Positions 6,134 to 15,000 of a DNA stretch of 17,623 bases are shown here, piece by piece. A program made the translations under genes and the position numbers. Below the pieces are notes generated by a model that was given only the letters and a program-made list of their open reading frames with translations, was not told the DNA's origin and searched no databases. Numbering within the stretch: position 1 is the first letter of the stretch; each line of letters begins with the position of its first letter. Source of the stretch: JBAZKK01 sp964456925 (GTDB lineage: Bacteria > Omnitrophota > Gorgyraeia > Gygaellales > Profunditerraquicolaceae); assembly GCA_964456925.1 (NCBI GenBank), contig CAYWCX010000023.1, positions 1-17,623 on the forward strand, read 5' to 3'.

Positions 6134-8096
6134 TCTTTACCCTCGCTATTTCATCGCGCAGCTGGGCTGCTTTTTCAAACTGCAGGTTCCTGGCAGCCAG
6201 CTCCATTTCATATTCCAACTCTGCGATATATTTGGCAAGTTCGTATTCGTCGCGTTCCTGACCGGTTAAATCCGCCACAAAGACCCGGGCCTCCTCTAAG
6301 TCTTCGATGCCCGCCCTTATTTCTTTTTGAATGGAGCGTGGGGTAATACCGTTCCTACGGTTAAACTCCAGCTGGATTTTTCTCCGGCGGTTGCTCTCGG
6401 CAATCGCCTTTTTCATAGAGCCGGTGACGGTGTCGGCGTACATGATTACCGTCCCGTTAATATTGCGGGCGGCGCGACCGGCAACCTGAATCAGGGAAGT
6501 AGCGGAACGCAGGAAGCCTTCCTTGTCCGCATCCAGGATCGCCACCAGAGAAACCTCCGGCAAATCCAGTCCTTCCCTTAAAAGGTTTATCCCGACCAGG
6601 CAATCGAACTTCCTTTCCCTTAATTCGCGCAGGATTCTGGAACGTTCGATAGTCTCTATCTCGGAATGCAAATATTTTACCCTTAATCCCTTTTCCTGTA
6701 AATAGGCGCTTAAGTCCTCTGCCATCCTCTTGGTCAGAGTAGTCGCCAGGACACGCTCGTTATTTTCGGCGCGGGCCTTTACCTCTCCGATTAAATCTTC
6801 CACCTGGTTACGGGTAGGCCGCACGATTATTTCCGGGTCAACCAGACCGGTAGGCCGGATAATCTGCTCGATTACTGCGCCGTGGCTCTCCTTGATTTCG
6901 TATTCATCCGGCGTAGCCGAAACAAAGACAGTCCTTTTAATCAAACCGTAAAATTCCTCAAATTTTAAAGGCCGGTTATCAAGACACGACGGTAAACGGA
7001 AACCATATTCCACTAAAACCTCTTTCCTGGCGCGGTCGCCTTCATACATCCCCCGCAACTGCGGCACGGTAACGTGCGATTCATCGATAATCGTGAGGAA
7101 GTCGCCGGAAAAATAATCAATCATACTGTAAGGCCGCGAGCCGGCAGGCCTGGCCGAGATGTGGCGGGAGTAATTTTCAATGCCATGGCAATAGCCTATC
7201 TCGCGGAGCATCTCCATATCGTAGCGGGTGCGCGATTCCAGGCGCTGTGCCTCCAGGAGCTTGTTTTTACTGCGCAGGAGCCGCAGCTGTTCGCTAAGCT
7301 CCTGCTCGATGGAATCAACCGCGGATTCAATCCTGTTGCCGCTGACCAAAAAATGCTTGGCAGGATATATTGCGGTTTTATCCAGAGAAGCTAAAATCTC
7401 CGCTGAGACCGGCTCAATTTCAGAGATGGCCTCGATACTGTCGCCGGAAAAACTGATGCGCAGGGCCTTCTCTTCGTAAGAAGGAAAAACCTCCACGACG
7501 TCCCCTCTTACCCTGAGCCTTCCCCGAATAAACTCATAATCATTCCTTTCGTATTGCATCTGGATGAGCCTCTGAATCAACTCTTCGCGGCTAATATTCT
7601 GCCCCTGCTCGATAAAAACCAGGGATTCCCGGTAATCCCCGGGAGAACCGAGGTTATAGATGCAGGAAACCGAAGCCACCACGATGACATCGCGGCGCGA
7701 CATAATGCTGGCGGTGGCGGAAAGCCGCAGCCGGTCGAGCCGGTCGTTGATGGAGGCGTCCTTTTCGATATAAGTATCGGTAGAAGGTATGTAGGCTTCG
7801 GGCTGGTAATAATCGTAATAACTTACAAAATATTCTACGGCATTGGAGGGGAAAAATTCCCTGAATTCCGAATACAACTGCGCGGCGAGGGTCTTGTTGT
7901 GCGAGATGACCAGGGTAGGAATATCGAGGTTGGCAATGACGTTTGCCAGGGTAAAGGTTTTACCCGACCCGGTGGTACCCAAGAGGGTGCGGAATTTAGC
8001 GCCGCTTAAAACACTGGCGGTAAGTTCGCGGATGGCCTTGGGCTGGTCACCGCGGGGGCGAAGTCTCGTTTCTAATTTAAATGGTCCTCGAGACAT
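6117..8096 (-). CDS. uvrB: Excinuclease ABC subunit B
   Basis: Damage-verifying helicase-like subunit of UvrABC nucleotide excision repair. From ATG 8096 the protein has 659 residues, normal for UvrB. It shows Walker A GTTGSGKT (40-47), the DNA-gripping beta-hairpin region YFVSYYDYYQPEAYIP (about 89-104), and Walker B DESH (338-341). Helicase motifs SATPDEYE and GRAARNINGTVIMYAD follow, and a C-terminal UVR motif (ELEYEMELAARNLQFEKAAQ) serves for UvrC contact. A TTG 21 bases upstream (8117) is open, but I prefer ATG 8096. It gives the usual MxxxxFKL opening and forms TGATG with the stop of the preceding HEAT-repeat gene. No strong Shine-Dalgarno precedes it, consistent with coupled re-initiation. 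Confidence 0.97.
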   Translation of the reverse strand: MSRGPFKLETRLRPRGDQPKAIRELTASVLSGAKFRTLLGTTGSGKTFTLANVIANLDIPTLVISHNKTLAAQLYSEFREFFPSNAVEYFVSYYDYYQPEAYIPSTDTYIEKDASINDRLDRLRLSATASIMSRRDVIVVASVSCIYNLGSPGDYRESLVFIEQGQNISREELIQRLIQMQYERNDYEFIRGRLRVRGDVVEVFPSYEEKALRISFSGDSIEAISEIEPVSAEILASLDKTAIYPAKHFLVSGNRIESAVDSIEQELSEQLRLLRSKNKLLEAQRLESRTRYDMEMLREIGYCHGIENYSRHISARPAGSRPYSMIDYFSGDFLTIIDESHVTVPQLRGMYEGDRARKEVLVEYGFRLPSCLDNRPLKFEEFYGLIKRTVFVSATPDEYEIKESHGAVIEQIIRPTGLVDPEIIVRPTRNQVEDLIGEVKARAENNERVLATTLTKRMAEDLSAYLQEKGLRVKYLHSEIETIERSRILRELRERKFDCLVGINLLREGLDLPEVSLVAILDADKEGFLRSATSLIQVAGRAARNINGTVIMYADTVTGSMKKAIAESNRRRKIQLEFNRRNGITPRSIQKEIRAGIEDLEEARVFVADLTGQERDEYELAKYIAELEYEMELAARNLQFEKAAQLRDEIARVKNAVSH

Positions 8097-9352
8097 CACA
8101 AGCCATACTGCCTGCAAACGTTAACAATATAAGGCACGGCGTCTTTGTCCTTTAAATCCCCTAAAACATAAGCAACGCTGGCCTGAAATTCGGGGTCTTT
8201 ATCAGAAAGCGCTTCGCGTAAAAACGGATAGCTCGTGCTCTCATTCAATTCCTTAAGTACCGCAGGCGCATCTTTATGCAGGGGGTTTTTGGCATCCCGC
8301 AGGGCGTCAATAAATATCGTTACTAAATTCTTACCGTCTACCGTATAGTAGATTTGGAGGTTCTCGCTCAAGATGCTCATATCTTCTTTAGAACCGGCCT
8401 TACTTACTAACTTGTAAAGGTATGGCTTTAATATCATCAGTGCCCTTGCGCCTTCGCGCTTAATCAGGGCAGGACTATCCGCAGATACCATTTCCTTTAA
8501 CGCCAGGGGCACTATTTTGGTTTCATCAAGGTTTGCCAGGGCAATATAGGAACTTGCACGGGCAGCGGGGTTGGGGCTCCTGATATCCTGCCATAGAAGC
8601 GCCTTGAATTTATCTTGTCCCCCCAGTCCCTTCTTTTTAGCACCCTTGCTTTTAGCGGCCGTAATAGCGCTTAAAGCTGCTTTAGCTGCAGCGCGTACGT
8701 AGATATCGGGGTCAGAAAGCCGCAGATTAAGCAAAACTGTGCTTTCTTCGCTTCCGATTTTACCGAGAGCAACGCAAGCAGCCTGACGCACCATCGGGTT
8801 CTTATCCCGGGATGCCTCTTTGATATAAACCAAAGCGGGGTTAAACCTGTTCTTGCCGAGCTGTTCTATTGCCTTGATACGCACTATGTCATTCTTATCC
8901 TCCAATAATGCCCGCACCAGCAAAAAAAGATACCTGTTCCCGAGATCCCCCAATTGCTCGACGGTAATAACGCGCACCTCCGGTAACTCCTCGTTTAAAA
9001 AATTCAGCAGTTTCTTCTCGTAGGATACCTGCCCTAACTGCACCAGGGCTTTAGTGGCAAATATCTTTGTTAAATAATTACGGTCCCCGGCGGCCATTTT
9101 CAACCAAGGAACGGCATCTTTAGAATTTATTCTGCCTAAGGCCTGGGCAGCGTAGGCGCGCAACAGGAAATCCCGGCTCTTGAGCCCCTGGATTAAAACC
9201 TTTTCGGCTCCGGGGTCGGATATCTTGCCCAAGGCCTCAAAGGCCTTGGTGCAAAACACTATCCTGGAATATTTATTCTCCTGTGCCCAGAGAGAAAAAG
9301 AAAATAAGCTTGCTAAAACCGCTAACGCCACGACCAACGCTAATTTCCTCAT
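8096..9352 (-). CDS. Secreted HEAT-repeat protein of unknown function
   Basis: A 418-residue protein starting with a classical signal sequence: MRK, a hydrophobic stretch to about residue 21, then SLWA before QEN, a plausible signal peptidase site. The mature protein is therefore likely periplasmic. The rest consists of helical HEAT-like repeats with the pattern D..VR..A...LG.I. Examples are RAYAAQALGRINSKDAVPWL, VRIKAIEQLGKNRFNPAL, VRQAACVALGKIGSEES and, at the end, FQASVAYVLGDLKDKDAVPYI. A Lys/Gly-rich linker lies near residues 232-246. Such solenoids bind proteins, but no partner or enzyme function can be read from the sequence. It overlaps nadC by ATGA and uvrB by TGATG, and has a GGAGGAAGAG ribosome site. 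The family class is clear and the role unknown. Confidence 0.88.
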   Translation of the reverse strand: MRKLALVVALAVLASLFSFSLWAQENKYSRIVFCTKAFEALGKISDPGAEKVLIQGLKSRDFLLRAYAAQALGRINSKDAVPWLKMAAGDRNYLTKIFATKALVQLGQVSYEKKLLNFLNEELPEVRVITVEQLGDLGNRYLFLLVRALLEDKNDIVRIKAIEQLGKNRFNPALVYIKEASRDKNPMVRQAACVALGKIGSEESTVLLNLRLSDPDIYVRAAAKAALSAITAAKSKGAKKKGLGGQDKFKALLWQDIRSPNPAARASSYIALANLDETKIVPLALKEMVSADSPALIKREGARALMILKPYLYKLVSKAGSKEDMSILSENLQIYYTVDGKNLVTIFIDALRDAKNPLHKDAPAVLKELNESTSYPFLREALSDKDPEFQASVAYVLGDLKDKDAVPYIVNVCRQYGL

Positions 9353-10251
9353 CTCTTCCTCCAGTTTAAGTTACTCCCTGTCAGTTCTAATGCTATGTCC
9401 AGCGATTGTATATCCTTGGTCAGGGTACCCAGGGATATAAAATCTATGCCGCAGGCGGCATAAGAACGTATGTTGGCAATATTGATGTTACCGGAGACCT
9501 CAGTCTTAATCTGTCTTACCCGGCGAGAAGCGTATTTTTTTTGGAATTTAACCGCCCTTGCGACCTCTCGCGGCGCCATATTATCCAGCATAATAATATC
9601 CGGCCCTGCTTCAACTGCCCTGCGGAATTCTTTGAAATTTTTTACCTCTACTTCAATCTTTATCTTGCCGCGGGTTTTTTTTCTTAATTTTTTAATAACG
9701 CCCCCGATATCGCCATCCGCCAGTTTATCCCGGATTTTGATATGATTATCCTTAATTATCGCCATTTCACCGAGAGTGAAACGATGATTATAACCTTTGC
9801 CTATCCTGACCGCGTATTTTTCCAGTTCGCGCAAACCCGGGATGGTCTTGCGGGTATCGAGAATCTTTACCTTGTAGCGTCCTGTCATCCGGACAAATTT
9901 ATCGGTGCGCGTCGCAATACCGCAGAGCAGGCCCAGGAAATTTAAAGCCGTCCTTTCCGCGCTAAGTATTCTGCCTGCCGGGCCCCAAAGCCGCGCTAGA
10001 ATTTTACCCTTGGTAATCCTGCCTCCCTCTTTGACTGCCGGCAAAAACCTGATTCTTTTATCCGCGCATTTAAAAACCAACCCTGCGATATTAATGCCGC
10101 AGGCAATCCCTCTTTCCCTGGCGATAATTACCGCTCCGGAATTGATTTTACGTGGCACAAAATAGCGCGTCGTGATATCGCCTTTTCCGATATCCTCTAT
10201 CAGGGTATCCTTTACCAACCGGACTATACGGGGATTATCAACGTAACTCAT
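9349..10251 (-). CDS. nadC: Nicotinate-nucleotide pyrophosphorylase (carboxylating)
   Basis: Quinolinate phosphoribosyltransferase: converts quinolinate and PRPP to nicotinate mononucleotide, CO2 and pyrophosphate in de novo NAD synthesis. The 300-residue protein carries the N-terminal sandwich domain with EDIGKGDITT. The active-site motifs of the barrel follow: ERTALNFL, DTRKTIPGLRELEKYAVRIG, KGYNHR, IIKDNH, IEVEVKN, IIMLDNM, EVSGNI and GIDFISLGTLT. The ATG at 10251 lies inside the end of valS (14-base overlap) with a weak GGAAAG ribosome site, so coupling is likely. nadA and nadB are not in the window. Nothing appears altered in the catalytic set. Confidence 0.97.
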   Translation of the reverse strand: MSYVDNPRIVRLVKDTLIEDIGKGDITTRYFVPRKINSGAVIIARERGIACGINIAGLVFKCADKRIRFLPAVKEGGRITKGKILARLWGPAGRILSAERTALNFLGLLCGIATRTDKFVRMTGRYKVKILDTRKTIPGLRELEKYAVRIGKGYNHRFTLGEMAIIKDNHIKIRDKLADGDIGGVIKKLRKKTRGKIKIEVEVKNFKEFRRAVEAGPDIIMLDNMAPREVARAVKFQKKYASRRVRQIKTEVSGNINIANIRSYAACGIDFISLGTLTKDIQSLDIALELTGSNLNWRKR

Positions 10252-12916
10252 CGCGCATTCTTTCCAGCCGTCTTAAAAGCTGTTTCGCCTCCTCTAAACC
10301 CTGCTTTTCCTTTTCCACTACTTGTGCAGGCGCCTTCTTGACAAACTCACGGTTCTTTAATCTTTCGCCTTTAGATTTAATCATAGGGTTAAGCTTATCG
10401 GTTTCCTGTAGTATTTTAGCGCGCTCTCTGGCAATATCAATCAGGCCGCCGTAATGAAGGTAGATGTCGGTGTCGGCAACGGTATCGCTTACTGCAGCCG
10501 CCGGCCTTTTTGCCTCAATCAATAATTCAAGGCGGCTTAGCCGGCTTAAATTTACGACCCAGTCGGCATTCTTCTCAACTGCCTCCCTGATGAGTTTGTT
10601 GTGGGGGTAAAGCGAAACCGCAGGCTTTAATTCCGGGTCAATCTCAAGTTCGGCGCGCAGGTTCCTTACGCTTTTAATGATGTTAAGAAGTGCTTCCATC
10701 ATCGACTCAAGTTTATTGTCAATCATCTGCTCCTGCAGGTGCGGCCAGGGCGCGGTCATAATAGAATCCCCCTGGTGGGGAAGGCGCTGCCAGATTTCCT
10801 CGGTAATAAAGGGCATAAAGGGGTGCAGCAGACGCAGGGTTTTCTCCAGGACTTTATACATCACTATTTGATGTTCGTATTTCTTAATCTCGGGCTTGAT
10901 AATCTCCAGGTACCAGTCGCAAAACTCGTGCCAGAAAAAACCATAGAGGGCATTGATTGCCTCATTAAAGCGGAAGGCGCCGAAAGACCTGTTCACCTGT
11001 TTTAAGACCGAATAAAACCTGCTTAATATCCAGCGGTCGGCTATGTCAAGATTTTCCTTGCCAAAAAATTCACAGAGGTCTACTTTAATCCGGGAGGGCT
11101 CAAGGTTCATCAGGATAAAACGCGCGGCATTCCAGATTTTATTGGCGAAGTTCCTCCCCTGTTCGAACCTCTCTTTGGATAAAAATACATCCTGGCCCTG
11201 GGCAGTGATGGAGATAAGGCTGAAGCGCAGGGCATCCGCACCGTATTCCTTGATGATATCGAGAGGGTCAATGATGTTACCGAGGGATTTGGACATCTTC
11301 TTGCCTTCGATATCCCGTACCGTACCGTGGATATAGACATCCCGGAAGGGTATCTCCTTCATAAACTCTATGCCTGCCATAATCATACGCGCTACCCAGA
11401 AGAATATTATCTCCGGAGCGGTAACCAGCACCGAAGTAGGATAAAAATATTCTAATTCGGCCTTCAGTTTATATGCCTGCGGCAGCCGGAAAGGCCAGTA
11501 AAAGGTAGCAAAAGGCCATAACCAGGAGGAGAACCAGGTGTCCAGAACATCCTCGTCCTGATAAATGTTGCTTGAGCCGCAATCCGGGCAACTCTGCGGC
11601 TTCTCATAGGCAACGATAATGCCCTTTTCGCCGTTTTTCTTCTGGCACTGCGGACAGTAGTAAACCGGCAGACGGTGGCCCCACCAGATCTGGCGCGAGA
11701 TACACCAATCCTGGATGTTCTCCATCCAGTTCAGATAGACCTTCATCCAGCGCTGGGGATAAAACTTAATCTCCCCCTTTTTCACCGCATTAATCGCCGG
11801 GCCGGCAAGGGGCTTCATCTTTACAAACCATTGCCGTGATAAATACGGTTCGATAATGGTGTGGCAGCGGTAACAATGTCCCGCTGACAGGGTGTGCGGC
11901 TCAATTTTTTCCAGTAACCCCTGCTCATCTAAATCTTTCAATATCGCCTTGCGGGCCTGGAATCTTTCCATGCTGCGGTAGCGCCCGGCATATTCGTTCA
12001 TCTGGCCGTCGGGAGACATCACCTTGATGAATTCCAGGCGGTGTTTTTTACCCAGGGCGTAATCAGCGGGGTCGTGCGCCGGAGTTACCTTTACTGCACC
12101 GGTCCCGAATTTCATATCTACTATGCTATCCGCGATAACCTTAATCTGCCGGTTCATTAAAGGCAGGGTCAGGGTCTTGCCGATTAATTTTTTATACCTC
12201 TTATCCCGCGGGTTAACCGCTACTGCAGTATCTCCGAGCATCGTCTCCGGCCGGGTAGTGGCTACCGTAATATAACTTTCCTCCCGGCATCCCTGTAGCG
12301 GATACCTGATATAGTAGAGCTCGCCCTGCAATTCTTTATGCGGCGCCTCTTCGTCGGAAAGGGCAGTTGAGCAGCGCGGGCACCAGTTGATGATATAGGT
12401 ACCGCGGTAGATAAGCCCCTTCTGGTATAATTTTATAAAAACCTCCTGCACCGACTTGGAATATTCGGCATCCATGGTAAAGCGGGTGCGCGGCCAGTCG
12501 CAGGAAGCGCCTAATTTTTTGAGTTGCTTGATAATGGTGGAGCCGTATTGCTCTCTCCACGACCATACCTTTTCGATAAACTTCTCGCGGCCGAGGTCCT
12601 GGCGCTTTAAACCCTCACTGGCCAGGGATTTTTCTACGACGTTCTGGGTGGCAATCCCGGCGTGGTCAGTGCCGGGCATCCAGAGCGTTTCCTCACCGGC
12701 CATGCGGTTATAGCGGATGAGTATGTCCTGGATGGTATTGTTAAGGGCGTGGCCCATATGCAGGATACCGGTAACATTGGGCGGAGGAATGACTATGCAA
12801 AAAGGTTTTTTAGCGGGGTCGGGCTCGGCGTGGAAATAATTTTTTTCTTCCCAGTATTGATACCACTTATCTTCGCTTTCCCCGGGGTTATAGCGGGTAG
12901 GGATATCATTCATCAT
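10238..12916 (-). CDS. valS: Valyl-tRNA synthetase
   Basis: Charges tRNA-Val with valine; class I, cytoplasmic. The 892-residue length is typical. The HIGH motif is HMGH (53-56) within PPPNVTGILHMGHALN, and KMSKS is exact at 540-544. The CP1 editing domain contains TTRPETMLGDTAVAVNP (220-236) and the hydrolytic Asp region AHDPADY near 280. Paired cysteines CPRC (179-182), CYRC (348-351), CPQC (421-424) and CPDC (443-446) suggest zinc ribbons. The C-terminus is the charged coiled coil (about residues 825-890) that binds tRNA in bacterial ValRS. Two ATG codons stand in tandem at 12916 and 12913. The gap from cimA is only six bases and the ribosome site is weak (AAGG). No T-box leader fits, since there is no room upstream. 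Confidence 0.98.
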   Translation of the reverse strand: MMNDIPTRYNPGESEDKWYQYWEEKNYFHAEPDPAKKPFCIVIPPPNVTGILHMGHALNNTIQDILIRYNRMAGEETLWMPGTDHAGIATQNVVEKSLASEGLKRQDLGREKFIEKVWSWREQYGSTIIKQLKKLGASCDWPRTRFTMDAEYSKSVQEVFIKLYQKGLIYRGTYIINWCPRCSTALSDEEAPHKELQGELYYIRYPLQGCREESYITVATTRPETMLGDTAVAVNPRDKRYKKLIGKTLTLPLMNRQIKVIADSIVDMKFGTGAVKVTPAHDPADYALGKKHRLEFIKVMSPDGQMNEYAGRYRSMERFQARKAILKDLDEQGLLEKIEPHTLSAGHCYRCHTIIEPYLSRQWFVKMKPLAGPAINAVKKGEIKFYPQRWMKVYLNWMENIQDWCISRQIWWGHRLPVYYCPQCQKKNGEKGIIVAYEKPQSCPDCGSSNIYQDEDVLDTWFSSWLWPFATFYWPFRLPQAYKLKAELEYFYPTSVLVTAPEIIFFWVARMIMAGIEFMKEIPFRDVYIHGTVRDIEGKKMSKSLGNIIDPLDIIKEYGADALRFSLISITAQGQDVFLSKERFEQGRNFANKIWNAARFILMNLEPSRIKVDLCEFFGKENLDIADRWILSRFYSVLKQVNRSFGAFRFNEAINALYGFFWHEFCDWYLEIIKPEIKKYEHQIVMYKVLEKTLRLLHPFMPFITEEIWQRLPHQGDSIMTAPWPHLQEQMIDNKLESMMEALLNIIKSVRNLRAELEIDPELKPAVSLYPHNKLIREAVEKNADWVVNLSRLSRLELLIEAKRPAAAVSDTVADTDIYLHYGGLIDIARERAKILQETDKLNPMIKSKGERLKNREFVKKAPAQVVEKEKQGLEEAKQLLRRLERMRDELR

Positions 12917-12922
12917 TAAATC

Positions 12923-14494
12923 TTATTTTACCTTGTCTTTGAGTAACTTATATTCAACGCTGTCTACCAGCGCCTGCCAAGAGGCCTCAATGATATTTTC
13001 CGAAACCCCGATGGTGCTCCAGCTATCCTTGTCGTCCTGCGACTGAATAAGGACGCGCACTGGCGCCGCGGTGCCTGCCTTTTCATCCAGCACGCGCACT
13101 TTAAAGTCCGAAAGGCGCATTCGGGAAAGCGTCGGATAGAAATCCTTTAAGGCCTTGCGCAGGGCATTGTCAAGGGCATTTACCGGGCCGTCGCCTTCTG
13201 CGGCGGTATGTTCCCTGACCCCCTTTACCTTCACCTTGATAATCGCTTCGGAGGTAATTTTCTTATCCGATTTCTTTTCGACTACCACGCGGAACCCCTC
13301 TAATTCAAAAAACCTGCCGTATTTCTTCAGGGCTTTCTTCATCAAGATTTCAAGAGAAGCCTCGGCAGCCTCGAAATGATAACCGCGGTGCTCCAGGTCC
13401 TGAATGAGTTTTAAAATCTTTTTAGTCTTGGGGTCCTCTTTGCTTAAATCAAACTCCATCGCCTTGGCGCGCAGCATAATCCCGGTCTTCCCCCCTAATT
13501 CGGAAATAAGTATCCTGCGGCGGTTACCTACTAAACCGGGGTCAATATGCTCGTAGGTGTGCGGGTTCTTCATTACCGCATTAATGTGCATCCCGCCCTT
13601 ATGCGCGAAACCGGAGTCCCCGACAAACGGCTGGTCGCTCCTGGCGCGCATATTGCTTATCTCGCTGACGAAGCGCGATAGGTGGGTAAGTTCTTTTAAT
13701 TTCTCATTGCTTATGCAGTCAACGCCCATTTTTAATTTCAGGTCGGCGATAATCGGAATAAGGTCGGCATTCCCGCAGCGCTCGCCGTATCCGTTAATCG
13801 TGCCCTGCACCATACTGCACCCCGCCTCTACCGCGGCAAGGGAATTCGCAACCGCAAGCCCGGCATCGTTATGGCAGTGGATTCCCAAATCTACTTTAAT
13901 TTTGGGCCTGACTTCCGAAGTAATTTCTGAAATCCGCGAGGTCAGGGTGCCGCCATTAGTGTCGCACAGGCAGATTGCCTTTGCGCCGGCATCCTGAGCC
14001 GCCAGCAAACACCTAAGGCTGTATTCTTTGTTTGCCTGATAAGCATCAAAGAAATGCTCCGCGTCGTAGAAAACCGCCAGCCCTTCTGAAACGAGATACT
14101 CGATAGTATCCTTAATCATCTCCAGGTTTTCTTCCGGGCTTATCTTCAATACCTCCTTTATATGCATCTCCCAGGTCTTCCCGACAATGGTAATAACCTT
14201 TGCCCTGCATTTAAGCAGGGCCTTTATATTACCGTCGTCTCTGGCCTTCAAATTCTGCCGGCGGGTCATGCTGAAAGCCACGAGCGAACTGTTTTTAAGC
14301 CGCAATTTTGACATCTTCAGGAAAAACTCCCTGTCCTTGGGGTTAGAGCCCGGCCAGCCGCCTTCGATATAATGTATGCCTAATTTATCCAGCTCCTGGG
14401 CAATGCGGATTTTATCCATCGCCGAATAGGAAATGCCTTCGGCCTGCGCCCCGTCGCGTAAAGTAGTGTCGTATAATTTCACTTCTTTCGCCAT
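12923..14494 (-). CDS. cimA: (R)-citramalate synthase
   Basis: Condenses pyruvate and acetyl-CoA to citramalate, the threonine-independent entry to isoleucine. The 523-residue protein belongs to the 2-isopropylmalate/homocitrate/citramalate synthase group. The catalytic barrel has YDTTLRDGAQ (8-17), the metal site HCHND (206-210) and the NGYGERCGNADL segment (234-245). A C-terminal LeuA-type allosteric domain runs from about 390 to 520 (EGDGPVNALDNALRKAL, DKDSWSTIGVSENIIEASW). GIHYIEGGWPGSNPKD near the N-terminus is typical of the CimA subfamily rather than LeuA. The ribosome site is GAGAGG. It follows lysC by 29 bases, an association that makes sense because the two feed the aspartate-family and isoleucine branches. 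Feedback control by isoleucine is likely from the domain but not shown. Confidence 0.93.
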   Translation of the reverse strand: MAKEVKLYDTTLRDGAQAEGISYSAMDKIRIAQELDKLGIHYIEGGWPGSNPKDREFFLKMSKLRLKNSSLVAFSMTRRQNLKARDDGNIKALLKCRAKVITIVGKTWEMHIKEVLKISPEENLEMIKDTIEYLVSEGLAVFYDAEHFFDAYQANKEYSLRCLLAAQDAGAKAICLCDTNGGTLTSRISEITSEVRPKIKVDLGIHCHNDAGLAVANSLAAVEAGCSMVQGTINGYGERCGNADLIPIIADLKLKMGVDCISNEKLKELTHLSRFVSEISNMRARSDQPFVGDSGFAHKGGMHINAVMKNPHTYEHIDPGLVGNRRRILISELGGKTGIMLRAKAMEFDLSKEDPKTKKILKLIQDLEHRGYHFEAAEASLEILMKKALKKYGRFFELEGFRVVVEKKSDKKITSEAIIKVKVKGVREHTAAEGDGPVNALDNALRKALKDFYPTLSRMRLSDFKVRVLDEKAGTAAPVRVLIQSQDDKDSWSTIGVSENIIEASWQALVDSVEYKLLKDKVK

Positions 14495-14523
14495 GTTATC
14501 CTCTCTTATCTTGCTGCCTCTTG

Positions 14524-15000
14524 CTATTTAGCCAAGCCGAATTTCTCATGCAGTGCCCTGACTGCGGTTTCGGCGAATTTCTTCCTGATGATACAGGAGA
14601 TGCTGATCTCCGAGGTGGAAATCATCTCGATATTGGCATTGCTGTGCGCCAGGGTCTCAAACATCTTGGCAGCCACGCCGGGATGCGACTTCATCCCCAC
14701 CCCGACAATCGAGACGCGCGCGATATCCTCGTCCTTCAAGACCTCCCCCGCCTTGATACTCCGGGCTAACCTTTTGGTTAAACGCATCGCCTTCGTAACA
14801 TCGCTTTTATTGACCGTAAAGGAAATGTCGGTTGAGCGTAAGTGGCTGACGTTCTGCACAATCATATCCACGCTGATACCCTTGGCGGCAAGCTCCTTGA
14901 AAATCTTGGCAGCGATGCCCGGCCGGTCCGGAACATTACAGACCGTGATTTTGGATTCGCTTTTATTAAGGGTTATACCGGTGACAACAGCATTTTCCAT
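14524..15000 (-). CDS. Possible separately translated beta (ACT) subunit of aspartate kinase
   Basis: Codon 250 of lysC is an in-frame ATG at 15000. It is preceded by AGGGAGG (15015-15009), with a GGAGG core exactly eight bases before the ATG and an A-rich spacer, a better ribosome site than many true starts in this window. Translation here would give a 158-residue protein with just the two ACT domains. Known alpha2beta2 aspartokinases (Bacillus subtilis LysC, Corynebacterium glutamicum LysC) make their beta subunits from an internal start at nearly the same codon. The ribosome site and position are seen directly; use of the start is inference. Confidence 0.55.
   Translation of the reverse strand: MENAVVTGITLNKSESKITVCNVPDRPGIAAKIFKELAAKGISVDMIVQNVSHLRSTDISFTVNKSDVTKAMRLTKRLARSIKAGEVLKDEDIARVSIVGVGMKSHPGVAAKMFETLAHSNANIEMISTSEISISCIIRKKFAETAVRALHEKFGLAK

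Noticed and set aside
8097..8117. TTG at 8117 as the uvrB start, giving seven extra residues
   Set aside because: The extra residues do not fit the UvrB N-terminus, and ATG 8096 forms TGATG with the upstream stop.
12917..12925. A possible T-box riboswitch for valS
   Set aside because: Only six bases separate cimA and valS, leaving no room for a leader.
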